A stretch of 55,249 nucleotides of DNA from CAYPCH01 sp964409165 (GTDB taxonomy: Bacteria; Bacillota; Clostridia; Acetivibrionales; Acetivibrionaceae), in contig CAYPCH010000008.1 in assembly GCA_964409165.1 (NCBI GenBank), positions 1 through 55,249 of the forward strand. The letters are read 5' to 3'. Positions within the stretch are counted from its first letter, which is position 1; every line of letters begins with the position of its first letter. Positions 18,096-25,751 of this stretch are shown one piece after another. The notes beneath the pieces are model-generated. The model searched no databases and was not told where the DNA came from. It saw only the letters and a list, made by a program, of their open reading frames with translations. The position numbers and the translations under genes are program-made.

Positions 18096-18123
18096 TAAAC
18101 AAAAGTTGTCAACTGACCGATAT
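18096..18123 (+). promoter_or_regulatory. Sigma-D (sigma-28) type promoter for flgE
   Basis: TAAA (18096-18099), a 16 base spacer, and ACCGATAT (18116-18123) closely match the FliA/SigD consensus TAAA-N15/16-GCCGATAT. It lies right after the stop of the TIGR02530-type gene, inside the operon. A SigD gene is encoded at 37134, so the hook gene is probably boosted by the late sigma factor. Confidence 0.7.
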
Positions 18124-18150
18124 TTATTATAGTGTACGGATATATTGATT

Positions 18151-18201
18151 TCGGTAAAAAAGTAGCTGGACCCTTTCGGGAGGCTACCTATTCCTGACCG
18201 A
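18151..18201 (+). promoter_or_regulatory. Structured 5' leader of flgE
   Basis: Nested arms: TCGGT (18151-18155) with ACCGA (18197-18201), then GTAGC/GCTAC, then CCC TTTC GGG as a short apical hairpin, with an A-rich internal loop. The sequence CTGACCGATA occurs both in the promoter (18114-18123 region) and again at 18194-18203. It does not match the c-di-GMP-I or -II aptamers that I know. The flgE ribosome binding site AAGGAGG follows about 20 bases later. Confidence 0.45.
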
Positions 18202-18235
18202 TAGAAGGAGTAGAACCCAAGGAGGTCGTTAAATT

Positions 18236-19567
18236 ATGATGAGATCTATGTTTTCCGGTGTTTCAGGACTCCGGGCCCACCAGACAAAAATGGATGTTAT
18301 AGGTAATAATATTGCCAACGTGAACACGGTTGGTTTCAAATCAGGCAGGGTAACATTTCAGGAAGTATTCAACCAGACATTAAGAGGAGCGGGTGCTCCG
18401 GATGCTGCTACAGGTCGCGGCGGAACTAATCCTATGCAGGTCGGACTTGGTATAGATGTAGGAGCTGTGGATACAATAGTTACTCGCGGAAGCCTGCAAA
18501 GGACTGACAATCCTACAGACCTATCCATTGAGGGTGACGGATTTTTTATAGTTAAAGGCGGAAATGCGGACACATACAGGTTTACAAGAGCAGGCAACTT
18601 TGGCATAGATAGATTGGGAAATCTTGTTACAGGAAGCGGTATGAATGTATATGGCTGGCAGGCGTATACAAGGGAATTGGACGGTTCGTACTCATATGAT
18701 ACTGAGCAGCCTATTGAACCTATAAATCTGTACTCTGATATACCCAATAAGAATAAAAGAATGATTGCCGCAAAGGCCACTACCAACGCAGTGTTTGCCG
18801 GAAACCTTGATGCAGCCAATGTTGCATTGGGAAGCGACGGAGCAGCTACAGCCGACAACATTCACTTCAGTGTTCCTCTTACCGTGTACGATTCACTGGG
18901 TAATGACTACAAAATAAACGTGAATTTTTGGAAAATAACTGCTTCTGGAGGCACCGACGGAAACAGTACATGGTCCTGGGAAATAGATCCAGGAAGTGGT
19001 CAGACTGCTTCTTCAGCCAATGGTAGTATTCAGTTTGACACTAATGGTCAAATAATTGCCGGAGAATCTGTGACACCTGAAATAATAATTACTCCCGATA
19101 CAAGTGTTGGGACACAGGATATAAATGTCAAGCTAGATTTTTCAAAACTCACCATGTACGCTGCAGACAGCTCGGTAAAACCAACCAGCATTGACGGGTA
19201 CTCAACTGGCTCTCTGGTTACCTTCAATATTGGCTCAGACGGTATAATAACAGGAATTTACTCCAATGGGCAACAGCAACCTTTAGGGCTTATTGCTCTA
19301 ACCAGTTTTGAAAACCCTTCAGGTCTTCAGAAGGTTGGAGATAATATGTTTATCCCAACAACAAACTCGGGGAGCTTCGAGAAGGCTTCTAAAGCCGGTT
19401 CGGAAGGAGTTGGAACTCTTAATCCCGGAACCCTTGAAATGTCAAACGTTGACCTTTCAAGAGAGTTTACAGATATGATTGTAACTCAGAGAGGTTTTCA
19501 GGCAAACAGTAGAATAATAACAACCTCTGATGAAATGTTGCAGGAATTGGTTAATCTGAAGAGATAA
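18236..19567 (+). CDS. flgE: Flagellar hook protein FlgE
   Basis: 443 residues. The N terminus RSMFSGVSGLRAHQTKMDVI plus GNNIANVNTVGFKSGR is the rod/hook signature, NPTDLSIEGDGFFIV is the FlgE/F/G motif, and the C terminus (SNVDLSREFTDMIVTQRGFQANSRIITT) is the matching D0 helix. FlgE polymerises into the universal joint between rod and filament. AAGGAGG precedes the tandem ATG ATG. It has its own likely sigma-D promoter and is followed by a strong hairpin, so it may form a separate transcript. Confidence 0.97.
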   Translation: MMRSMFSGVSGLRAHQTKMDVIGNNIANVNTVGFKSGRVTFQEVFNQTLRGAGAPDAATGRGGTNPMQVGLGIDVGAVDTIVTRGSLQRTDNPTDLSIEGDGFFIVKGGNADTYRFTRAGNFGIDRLGNLVTGSGMNVYGWQAYTRELDGSYSYDTEQPIEPINLYSDIPNKNKRMIAAKATTNAVFAGNLDAANVALGSDGAATADNIHFSVPLTVYDSLGNDYKINVNFWKITASGGTDGNSTWSWEIDPGSGQTASSANGSIQFDTNGQIIAGESVTPEIIITPDTSVGTQDINVKLDFSKLTMYAADSSVKPTSIDGYSTGSLVTFNIGSDGIITGIYSNGQQQPLGLIALTSFENPSGLQKVGDNMFIPTTNSGSFEKASKAGSEGVGTLNPGTLEMSNVDLSREFTDMIVTQRGFQANSRIITTSDEMLQELVNLKR

Positions 19568-19575
19568 ACGCAGAA

Positions 19576-19610
19576 ATATGGGGGTGTATAGTTAATATGC
19601 ACCCCCATAT
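19576..19610 (+). terminator. Strong hairpin after flgE
   Basis: Perfect 11 bp arms ATATGGGGGTG (19576-19586) and CACCCCCATAT (19600-19610), 9 bases after the flgE stop. The T tract is poor (ACTATTATTC), so it may be an attenuator or an mRNA-stabilising 3' hairpin and not a full terminator. Confidence 0.6.
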
Positions 19611-19688
19611 ACTATTATTCAATATATAATTGTGTAATATTTTCATAAAAAAATAAATTTACTATTGAGTTTTTGAGGTAAAAATATT

Positions 19689-19889
19689 ATGATTAAGTTA
19701 AGAAGATTAAATGGTTCTTATTTTGTCTTAAATTGTGAATTGATTGAAACTCTTGAAGAAACTCCAGACACCATTATTTCGACAATAAATGGCAAGAAAA
19801 TACTTGTTGCCGAAAGTATTGAAGAAATAGTCGAAAAAGTGTTACAATATAAAAGAAGTATATTTTTGCTCAATGATAAAGACTTTTAA
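19689..19889 (+). CDS. flbD: FlbD/SwrD family flagellar protein
   Basis: 66 residues, IKLRRLNGSYFVLNCELIETLEETPDT, with the conserved LNG and PDT positions of the FlbD family. In Bacillus the homologue SwrD raises stator-dependent torque. The ribosome binding site is GAGGT. In most relatives motA and motB follow at once; here a repeat element and fliL follow. Confidence 0.9.
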   Translation: MIKLRRLNGSYFVLNCELIETLEETPDTIISTINGKKILVAESIEEIVEKVLQYKRSIFLLNDKDF

Positions 19890-19971
19890 GCAGGCCTATT
19901 GCATTCTTAAAGTATTCTGCTTCACATGTTATGCGAATATTTCCAGTGTTATTTGGTTTCCAGCAGCTATG

Positions 19972-20068
19972 TTGAATGCGATAAAGATTTTGCATCGCGC
20001 TTCAATTCCCTTAATGCAACATCACGAAAAGAATTTTTTCAATGTAGAATCATTTTCGTGATTAATAT
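19972..20068 (+). repeat. Two-hairpin dispersed repeat, full copy A
   Basis: 97 bases, about 93% identical by eye to 43723-43820. Hairpin 1: TTGAA-TGCGAT and ATCGCG-C-TTCAA around an 11 base loop. Hairpin 2: TCACGAAAA and TTTTCGTGA around about 23 bases. Substitutions in hairpin 1 keep pairing (G-U). Lies between flbD and fliL in a gap with no gene, where motAB would be expected. Half copies are at 24610 and 40591. Confidence 0.75.
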
Positions 20069-20188
20069 GGGTGAAAGAACATTACATATTTAGTTTACAA
20101 AAAACATGCATATGCATATGTAAGTTTGGTACATCTTATGCAATGTCCGATTTATATGTTTATTCAAAAGATAAGGGAGGCATATGTT

Positions 20189-20698
20189 TTGGAAGGTAAA
20201 AGCAGTTTTTTTGTTCTTGTTGGGATTGTAGCCTTTCTCTCATTGAGCCTTGCGCTGTTAGCTGTCTATGTTTTTTTTGTACAGGACAGGAGTCCTGAGG
20301 CAGCTCAAGGTCAGCAAAATACTCAGATAGTAGTGCCTAATGATGATGAGCTTGTCAGGGAAAAGCTGTTTGATGAAAAAACTCTTTTTAATCTCAAAAA
20401 TGATGATGAAAGCAATAAAACTCCAGTAATAGTAGTAAGTATTGAGGTCTGGTATTATGGAAAGGTTAATGGAATTAAAGATACAACATTAAAGTTTGTT
20501 GCGAATAAAAGTAGACTTCAGGAAATTGTGGGTACATATTTTCAGGGACTTAAAATCCAAGATGTCTCTGATGCGAGTGCGAAAGAAAATGTCAGAAATG
20601 ATCTTGTCAGGCTTATGAATGATGCTTTATTGGAAAATGAAAAAGGTAAGAACAATATTATTTATACTGTGGTATTTGATCAGTGGTTTTACCAGTAG
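20189..20698 (+). CDS. fliL: Flagellar basal body-associated protein FliL
   Basis: 169 residues from TTG 20189, chosen because AAGGGAGG sits 8 bases upstream; earlier in-frame starts would not have a site. One membrane segment at about 8-31 (VLVGIVAFLSLSLALLAVYVF) is followed by an extracytoplasmic FliL domain ending NIIYTVVFDQWFYQ, the usual last strand of the family. FliL surrounds the stator and supports torque. Sequence is more divergent than other genes of the operon. fliM begins 12 bases after it. Confidence 0.85.
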   Translation: MEGKSSFFVLVGIVAFLSLSLALLAVYVFFVQDRSPEAAQGQQNTQIVVPNDDELVREKLFDEKTLFNLKNDDESNKTPVIVVSIEVWYYGKVNGIKDTTLKFVANKSRLQEIVGTYFQGLKIQDVSDASAKENVRNDLVRLMNDALLENEKGKNNIIYTVVFDQWFYQ

Positions 20699-20710
20699 GA
20701 GGTGGTATTG

Positions 20711-21697
20711 ATGGGAGATATACTTTCTCAAAACGAAATAGATGATCTTCTGAAAGCACTTAATACTGGTGAAATCGATGTACACCAGATGTCCTCAACC
20801 ACGGATGAAAGGAAAATAAAAGTACATGATTTCAGGAGACCAAGCAAGTTTGCCAAAGATCATATGAAAACGCTCAATATTATTCATGACAATTATGCCA
20901 GGCTTATGACGAATTTTCTTTCTGCATACTTAAGAACATTAGTACAAGTGGAGGTTATTTCTGTTGAGGCCATAGCCTATTACGAGTTCAACAACTCAAT
21001 ATCAAACCCGGCAGTGCTCGGTGTGGTAGATTTTTCTCCCTTATCCGGATCAATTATATTCGAGATGGCTCCTTCAATTGCATTTACATTAATTGACAGG
21101 ATATTAGGAGGAAAGGGTCTTCCTATGGATAGGGTAAGAGAATTCACTGAGGTTGAGCTGGCAATTATTGAAAGAATATTTATCCAGATTCTTAACCTTA
21201 TGAGGGAACCTTGGGAGAATGTTATAGCGGTAAGACCGAGGTTAGAGAAGATTGAAACAAATGCCCAGTTTGCGCAGATTATATCTGCAAATGAAATTGT
21301 TGCGCTTATAACACTTGGTGCAAGAATTGGTGAAGTTGAAGGAATGATCAACATATGCATACCTCATATGGTAGTTGAGCCTATTGTATCAAAGTTAAGC
21401 ACTAAGTTCTGGTTTTCCAGCGTTGAAAAAGAGGCAAGTCAGGAAATAAAAGATACCATCGGGCTTAAGATAGAGAGTACTAAAGTTCCTGTAAAAGCAA
21501 TACTTGGGAGGACAAGCATTCTTGTCAGTGATTTTCTAGAACTTACATCGGGCGATGTTATACCTTTGGATTCAACTGTAAATGGTGACCTTGAAATTCT
21601 TGTAGGAGACTTATTAAAGTTTTATGCATCTCCCGGGGTAAGGAAGAACAAAGTTGCCGTTAAGGTATCCGAAATCGTAAGAATGGAGGATGAGTAG
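20711..21697 (+). CDS. fliM: Flagellar motor switch protein FliM
   Basis: 328 residues from ATG 20711 behind AGGAGGTGG. The first residues MGDILSQNEIDDLL are the CheY-P binding peptide. The middle CheC-like domain (NYARLMTNFLSAYLRT) lacks the catalytic E/N pair, as usual for FliM, and the C terminus is a SpoA/FliN-like domain. It binds CheY-P and sets the rotation bias together with FliG and FliY. fliY starts just after its stop. Confidence 0.96.
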   Translation: MGDILSQNEIDDLLKALNTGEIDVHQMSSTTDERKIKVHDFRRPSKFAKDHMKTLNIIHDNYARLMTNFLSAYLRTLVQVEVISVEAIAYYEFNNSISNPAVLGVVDFSPLSGSIIFEMAPSIAFTLIDRILGGKGLPMDRVREFTEVELAIIERIFIQILNLMREPWENVIAVRPRLEKIETNAQFAQIISANEIVALITLGARIGEVEGMINICIPHMVVEPIVSKLSTKFWFSSVEKEASQEIKDTIGLKIESTKVPVKAILGRTSILVSDFLELTSGDVIPLDSTVNGDLEILVGDLLKFYASPGVRKNKVAVKVSEIVRMEDE

Positions 21698-21698
21698 C

Positions 21699-22814
21699 AT
21701 GGGCGATATGTTGTCTCAAGCTGAAATAGATGCTTTATTAAAAAGAGACGATTCAGATGAAGAAAACTATAATAATGACGAGAATCTGCTCACATCACAG
21801 GAAGTAGATGCATTAGGTGAAATAGGCAACATAAGCATGGGAACTTCTGCTACCACTTTGTACAGTTTATTGGGACAACGGGTGGAGATAAGTACACCTC
21901 AGGTAGCATTGTCATCGTGGGATGAGTTAGAAGAACAATACAGTTCTTCTCATGTAGGTGTAAAAGTTGAATATACTGATGGCTTAAATGGAATGAATCT
22001 CCTCTTGCTGAAAGAAAAAGATGTAAAAGTTATTACTGAATTAATGATGGGAGGAGATGTAAGTGATACAGAAGGAGAATTAAACGACCTGCATTTGAGT
22101 GCAATTGGGGAAGCAATGAATCAGATGATTGGTTCGGCAGCAACCTCTATGTCATCAATGCTTGATAAAAGGATTGGGATTTCTCCGCCAAAAGCTTTTT
22201 CAATGAAGCTTGACTCCCACAATCAAGATTATTCCTTTGCAGACTCTGAAAAAGTAGTAAAGGTTGCTTTTAGAATGGTCATAGGAGACCTGATAGATAG
22301 TGAAATCATGCAGTTACTGCCTTTGGAATTTGCTAAAAGCCTTGTGGGTAATCTTATGGAGGCAGATTCGAACACGAGGATTGCACAAAATGTTCAAGCC
22401 TCGGCACAACAGGTATCAGCGCCTCAGCAGCAATCCCATCAATCTCAGGAATATCAACAACAGCAAAATATGCAGAATAATCATGACGATAGCAGGTTCA
22501 GAGCGCCAATAAATGTACAACCTGCACAGTTTCAAGCTTTTGATGATGGGAAAATAACTATTGAAAAGAAAAATATTGGCTTGATTATGGATGTGCCACT
22601 TCAAGTAACTGTTGAGCTTGGACGTACGAATAAGCTTATTAAAGATATACTTGAATTTGGACCGGGTTCAATAATTGAACTGGATAAACTTGCAGGAGAA
22701 CCTGTGGATATTCTTGTTAACGGAAAAGTTATTGCCAAAGGCGAAGTAGTCGTAATTGATGAAAGCTTTGGAGTAAGAATTACAGATATTACGCATCCAT
22801 CCCAAAGGTTATAG
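21699..22814 (+). CDS. fliY: Flagellar motor switch phosphatase FliY (FliN domain)
   Basis: 371 residues from ATG 21699 (ATG 21690, overlapping fliM, is possible). It begins MGDMLSQAEIDALL, a second CheY-P binding peptide. Two CheC-type active sites are intact: EIGNISMG and EAMNQMIG. A Gln/Ser-rich linker (about 225-265) leads to a C-terminal FliN/SpoA domain (VPLQVTVELGRTNKLIKDIL). FliY dephosphorylates CheY-P at the switch. It is the Bacillus-type FliY; no separate fliN is seen. Confidence 0.95.
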   Translation: MGDMLSQAEIDALLKRDDSDEENYNNDENLLTSQEVDALGEIGNISMGTSATTLYSLLGQRVEISTPQVALSSWDELEEQYSSSHVGVKVEYTDGLNGMNLLLLKEKDVKVITELMMGGDVSDTEGELNDLHLSAIGEAMNQMIGSAATSMSSMLDKRIGISPPKAFSMKLDSHNQDYSFADSEKVVKVAFRMVIGDLIDSEIMQLLPLEFAKSLVGNLMEADSNTRIAQNVQASAQQVSAPQQQSHQSQEYQQQQNMQNNHDDSRFRAPINVQPAQFQAFDDGKITIEKKNIGLIMDVPLQVTVELGRTNKLIKDILEFGPGSIIELDKLAGEPVDILVNGKVIAKGEVVVIDESFGVRITDITHPSQRL

Positions 22815-22891
22815 GAAGTTGTCTATATCCGGAAGTATATGCATGGAAATAACTACAATTTAATAGACTAAAAATAAGGAGAGGGTAAATA

Positions 22892-23254
22892 ATGGGAAAG
22901 AGAATTCTTATTGTTGACGATGCTGCATTTATGAGAATGATGATAAAGGATATTCTCACAAAGAATGGGTATGAGGTTGCAGGAGAAGCAGAAAACGGAG
23001 CACGTGCAATTGACAAATTTAAAGAATTGACTCCTGACCTTGTTATTATGGATATAACCATGCCTGAGGTTGATGGCATCGCTGCAGTAAAAGAGATAAA
23101 AAAAATCAGCTCCGAATCAAAAATAATTATGTGTTCTGCAATGGGACAGCAGGCTATGGTTATTGAGTCTATTCAAGCAGGGGCAAGGGATTTTATTGTT
23201 AAGCCTTTTCAGGCAGAAAGGGTTGTTGAAGCAGTTAAAAAAGTCCTTGGATAG
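22892..23254 (+). CDS. cheY: Chemotaxis response regulator CheY
   Basis: 120 residues, a single receiver domain. Metal site D9 D10, phosphoacceptor D54 (VIMDITMP), S82 and K104 (VKPF) are all present. It carries the signal from CheA to FliM/FliY. RBS GGAGAGGG precedes the ATG. The position between fliY and fliO is the same as in Bacillus. Confidence 0.95.
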   Translation: MGKRILIVDDAAFMRMMIKDILTKNGYEVAGEAENGARAIDKFKELTPDLVIMDITMPEVDGIAAVKEIKKISSESKIIMCSAMGQQAMVIESIQAGARDFIVKPFQAERVVEAVKKVLG

Positions 23255-23312
23255 GTCGATCCTTTGTTAATGCAATCTATTTTTTGGGATTTATATGGGA
23301 AGGAGTTTTCAG

Positions 23313-23834
23313 ATGGAGACTTTTTTCAGTGGACTTCTTTTTTTGGTCATATTTGGCTCCATTCTGTTTTTAGCCTTTGCGGCAACTAAATTTATAGGCA
23401 CAAAAACAGGTAATGCAATGAAAGGAAGGCATATCAGCATTGTTGAAACTGTAAGTCTGGGTCTTGACAGCAAGTTGCATCTTGTTAAGATAGGAGAAGA
23501 GTACATATTGATTTCTTCTTCAGGAAAAAATATTCAATTATTAAAAACCCTCCAACCGGAGAGTCATCCGGAAGAGGCTGATAGTGCTCCAAGTAATATG
23601 TTTAATTTTAAAGATATATTTGAAAAATATGTTCATAACTTTAAAAAAGTACAGAATGGAAAAACTGATATCAAATCTGAGGAAGCTAGTGGAAACACAA
23701 GCTTGAAAGGTGATGCGTTTAAAAGCAATCTAATTAAACTCAAGACAATTACTACAGGTATCGTAAGTCACAAGACGTATGATGGAGATGAAAATACCAA
23801 TGAAAACACTAATGAAAACACTAATGAAAATTAG
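23313..23834 (+). CDS. fliO: Flagellar biosynthesis protein FliO
   Basis: 173 residues from ATG 23313 behind GAAGGAG. One N-terminal membrane segment (about 6-26) is followed by a FliO core (GRHISIVETVSLGLDSKLHLVKIGEEYILI). FliO helps assemble the FliP ring of the export gate. The last residues are a (N/D)ENT tandem repeat encoded by 12-base units that also encode the start of fliP in another frame. Confidence 0.88.
   Translation: METFFSGLLFLVIFGSILFLAFAATKFIGTKTGNAMKGRHISIVETVSLGLDSKLHLVKIGEEYILISSSGKNIQLLKTLQPESHPEEADSAPSNMFNFKDIFEKYVHNFKKVQNGKTDIKSEEASGNTSLKGDAFKSNLIKLKTITTGIVSHKTYDGDENTNENTNENTNEN
23787..23834 (+). repeat. 12-base tandem repeat in the fliO-fliP overlap
   Basis: Four units of 12 bases; units two and three are identical (AATGAAAACACT), the first and last are variant. 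In the fliO frame each encodes NENT; in the fliP frame units two to four each supply an in-frame ATG (23800, 23812, 23824). Copy-number change keeps both frames open. Confidence 0.85.
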
Positions 23835-24603
23835 GCTTGGCCGCTTTGCTATTTGCTTTTCAATTGTATTTTTTATAATGTTTGCAACATATGTCCATGC
23901 ATCACCGGATACAATACCTATACCTAGAATAGGTATAAATGTTGATTCGTCAGATAATCCGCAGGATGTTACAACTAGTATACAGATATTGTTGCTTCTT
24001 ACGGTTCTGACTCTTGCTCCATCCATACTGATGATGATGACGGGCTTCACAAGGATAATTATTATTCTTTCTTTTCTGAGAAATGCTATGGGGACACAGC
24101 AGATGCCACCAAATCAGGTTTTGATAGGGCTTGCCCTGTTTTTGACTTTATTTGTAATGAACCCTGTGCTGACCCAATTAAACGATGAGGCACTAAAACC
24201 TTATTCAAGCGGAGAAATTACTCAGCAAGCTGCTTTGGATAAGTCTTCAGGCATAATTAAAGAGTTTATGCTCAAGCATACTGCAAAAAAGGATTTAGGG
24301 CTTTTTGTATCGCTGTCGGGAATGAAAACACCAATTAAGGAAGAAGAGGTTCCAAATCTTCCTTTAACAGTTATTATACCGGCTTTTTTAATAAGTGAAC
24401 TTACTGTAGCATTCAAAATAGGTTTTTTAATATACATACCTTTTCTGGTAATTGATATGGTTGTATCAAGTACGTTAATGTCAATGGGAATGATGATGCT
24501 TCCGCCTGTAATGATATCCCTGCCCTTTAAGATTCTTTTATTTATAATGGTAGGGGGATGGAATTTGTTAACCCAATCAATAATAAACAGTTTTGCAGTG
24601 TAG
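23800..24603 (+). CDS. fliP: Flagellar export gate protein FliP
   Basis: Up to 267 residues; the start is one of the repeated ATGs at 23800, 23812 or 23824. A signal peptide (GRFAICFSIVFFIMFATYVHA) precedes the mature protein. The FliP signatures FTRIIIILSFLRNAMGTQQMP and FKIGFLIYIPFLVIDMVVSS are clear, with four membrane segments. FliP forms the core pentamer of the FliPQR export gate. It overlaps fliO by about 35 bases. Confidence 0.95.
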   Translation: MKTLMKTLMKIRLGRFAICFSIVFFIMFATYVHASPDTIPIPRIGINVDSSDNPQDVTTSIQILLLLTVLTLAPSILMMMTGFTRIIIILSFLRNAMGTQQMPPNQVLIGLALFLTLFVMNPVLTQLNDEALKPYSSGEITQQAALDKSSGIIKEFMLKHTAKKDLGLFVSLSGMKTPIKEEEVPNLPLTVIIPAFLISELTVAFKIGFLIYIPFLVIDMVVSSTLMSMGMMMLPPVMISLPFKILLFIMVGGWNLLTQSIINSFAV

Positions 24604-24609
24604 CTGATT

Positions 24610-24637
24610 AATGTAGAATCATTTTCGTGATTAACAT
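24610..24637 (+). repeat. Right-hand fragment of the two-hairpin repeat (copy C)
   Basis: 28 bases match the right end of copies A and B (AATGTAGAATCATTTTCGTG then ATTAACAT). It begins 7 bases after the fliP stop. The left part of the repeat is missing, so hairpin 2 cannot form. Confidence 0.65.
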
Positions 24638-24669
24638 AGAATGCTAAAAAGTGTTTGGAGGGGTATATA

Positions 24670-24939
24670 ATGGATCAGGGAACAGTAATTGAAATATCAC
24701 AAAAAGCGATTCTTACAGTTATTTATGTAGCGTCTCCAATGCTCGTACTGGCTTTGCTTGTCGGGCTTGCTGTGAGTATATTCCAGGCTACAACCCAGAT
24801 TCAGGAACAGACTCTTACATTCGTACCTAAAATTCTTGCTGTTCTTGCAGGTATTGCTGTATTTGGATCATGGATGCTAAAAGTTCTGATAGAGTTTACA
24901 CAAGATATTTATCTTAACTTGAATCAATACATAAGATGA
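24670..24939 (+). CDS. fliQ: Flagellar export gate protein FliQ
   Basis: 89 residues from ATG 24670 behind GGAGGGG. Two membrane segments flank ATTQIQEQTLTFVPK, the family signature. FliQ packs around FliP/FliR in the export gate. The fragment of the dispersed repeat lies between fliP and this gene. Confidence 0.95.
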   Translation: MDQGTVIEISQKAILTVIYVASPMLVLALLVGLAVSIFQATTQIQEQTLTFVPKILAVLAGIAVFGSWMLKVLIEFTQDIYLNLNQYIR

Positions 24940-24965
24940 AATGATAAATATTGGAGGATACTAAT

Positions 24966-25751
24966 TTGCCTGTACCGGAAGGGGTTTTATACAACTCTAT
25001 AGAAGTATTCTTATTAATATTTATAAGAATGACAGGACTTTTTGTTATTGCTCCCATTTTTGGCAGGAGAAACATTCCTGCTTACCTTAAAATAGGCTTT
25101 TCGTTTATGCTTGCATTGATACTTGTGAATACTGTAAAGTGGCAGGCATTGGAGTTTAGTAATATATTTGAATATTTTGTTCTTGTGCTCAAGGAGTTAC
25201 TGGTTGGTATTACTCTTGGCTATGTGTCTTACACGATATTTACCGCCATATATCTTGCAGGGCAGGTTATTGATATGCAGATAGGCTTTGGAGTTGTAAA
25301 TGTAATTGACCCTCTGAGCAATATGCAGGTACCGATTACATCAAACTTTTACTTTATATTCTGCATGCTGATTTTTTTGCTATGTAATGGGCACCATATT
25401 TTGATCCGTGCACTGTTTTACAGTTATAATATCGTACCTATAGGACAGGCGGTGTTCAGTACTAATTTAATGAATGATATCATAGGGATTTTTACAAACG
25501 TGTTTCTGATTTCATTTAAAATCAGTGCTCCGGTTCTTGCAGCAATATTGATATCGGATGTAGCTTTGGGTATTATATCCAAGACAGTACCGCAGTTCAA
25601 TGTATTTATGATAGGTATGCCTCTTAAAATACTGCTGGGACTTTCCGTAATTGTATTGACTCTGCCTATGTTTATGTCGCTAGTAGAGAATCTTATAAGG
25701 GGTATGGACGGTGAGATGTACAAGTTCCTTAATGATATGGGGGCAAAATGA
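24966..25751 (+). CDS. fliR: Flagellar export gate protein FliR
   Basis: 261 residues from TTG 24966, with TTGGAGGA 8 bases upstream. About six hydrophobic segments and the motifs FIRMTGLFVIAPIFGRRNIP and GQVIDMQIGFGVVNVIDPLS identify FliR. It closes the FliPQR assembly. The stop overlaps the flhB ATG by four bases. Confidence 0.95.
   Translation: MPVPEGVLYNSIEVFLLIFIRMTGLFVIAPIFGRRNIPAYLKIGFSFMLALILVNTVKWQALEFSNIFEYFVLVLKELLVGITLGYVSYTIFTAIYLAGQVIDMQIGFGVVNVIDPLSNMQVPITSNFYFIFCMLIFLLCNGHHILIRALFYSYNIVPIGQAVFSTNLMNDIIGIFTNVFLISFKISAPVLAAILISDVALGIISKTVPQFNVFMIGMPLKILLGLSVIVLTLPMFMSLVENLIRGMDGEMYKFLNDMGAK

Noticed and set aside
18151..18201. c-di-GMP riboswitch ahead of flgE
   Set aside because: The conserved loops of the class I and class II aptamers are not present.
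19873..20061. 62-codon frame overlapping the end of flbD
   Set aside because: Most of it is the dispersed two-hairpin repeat and it has no ribosome binding site; not a remnant of motA or motB by eye.
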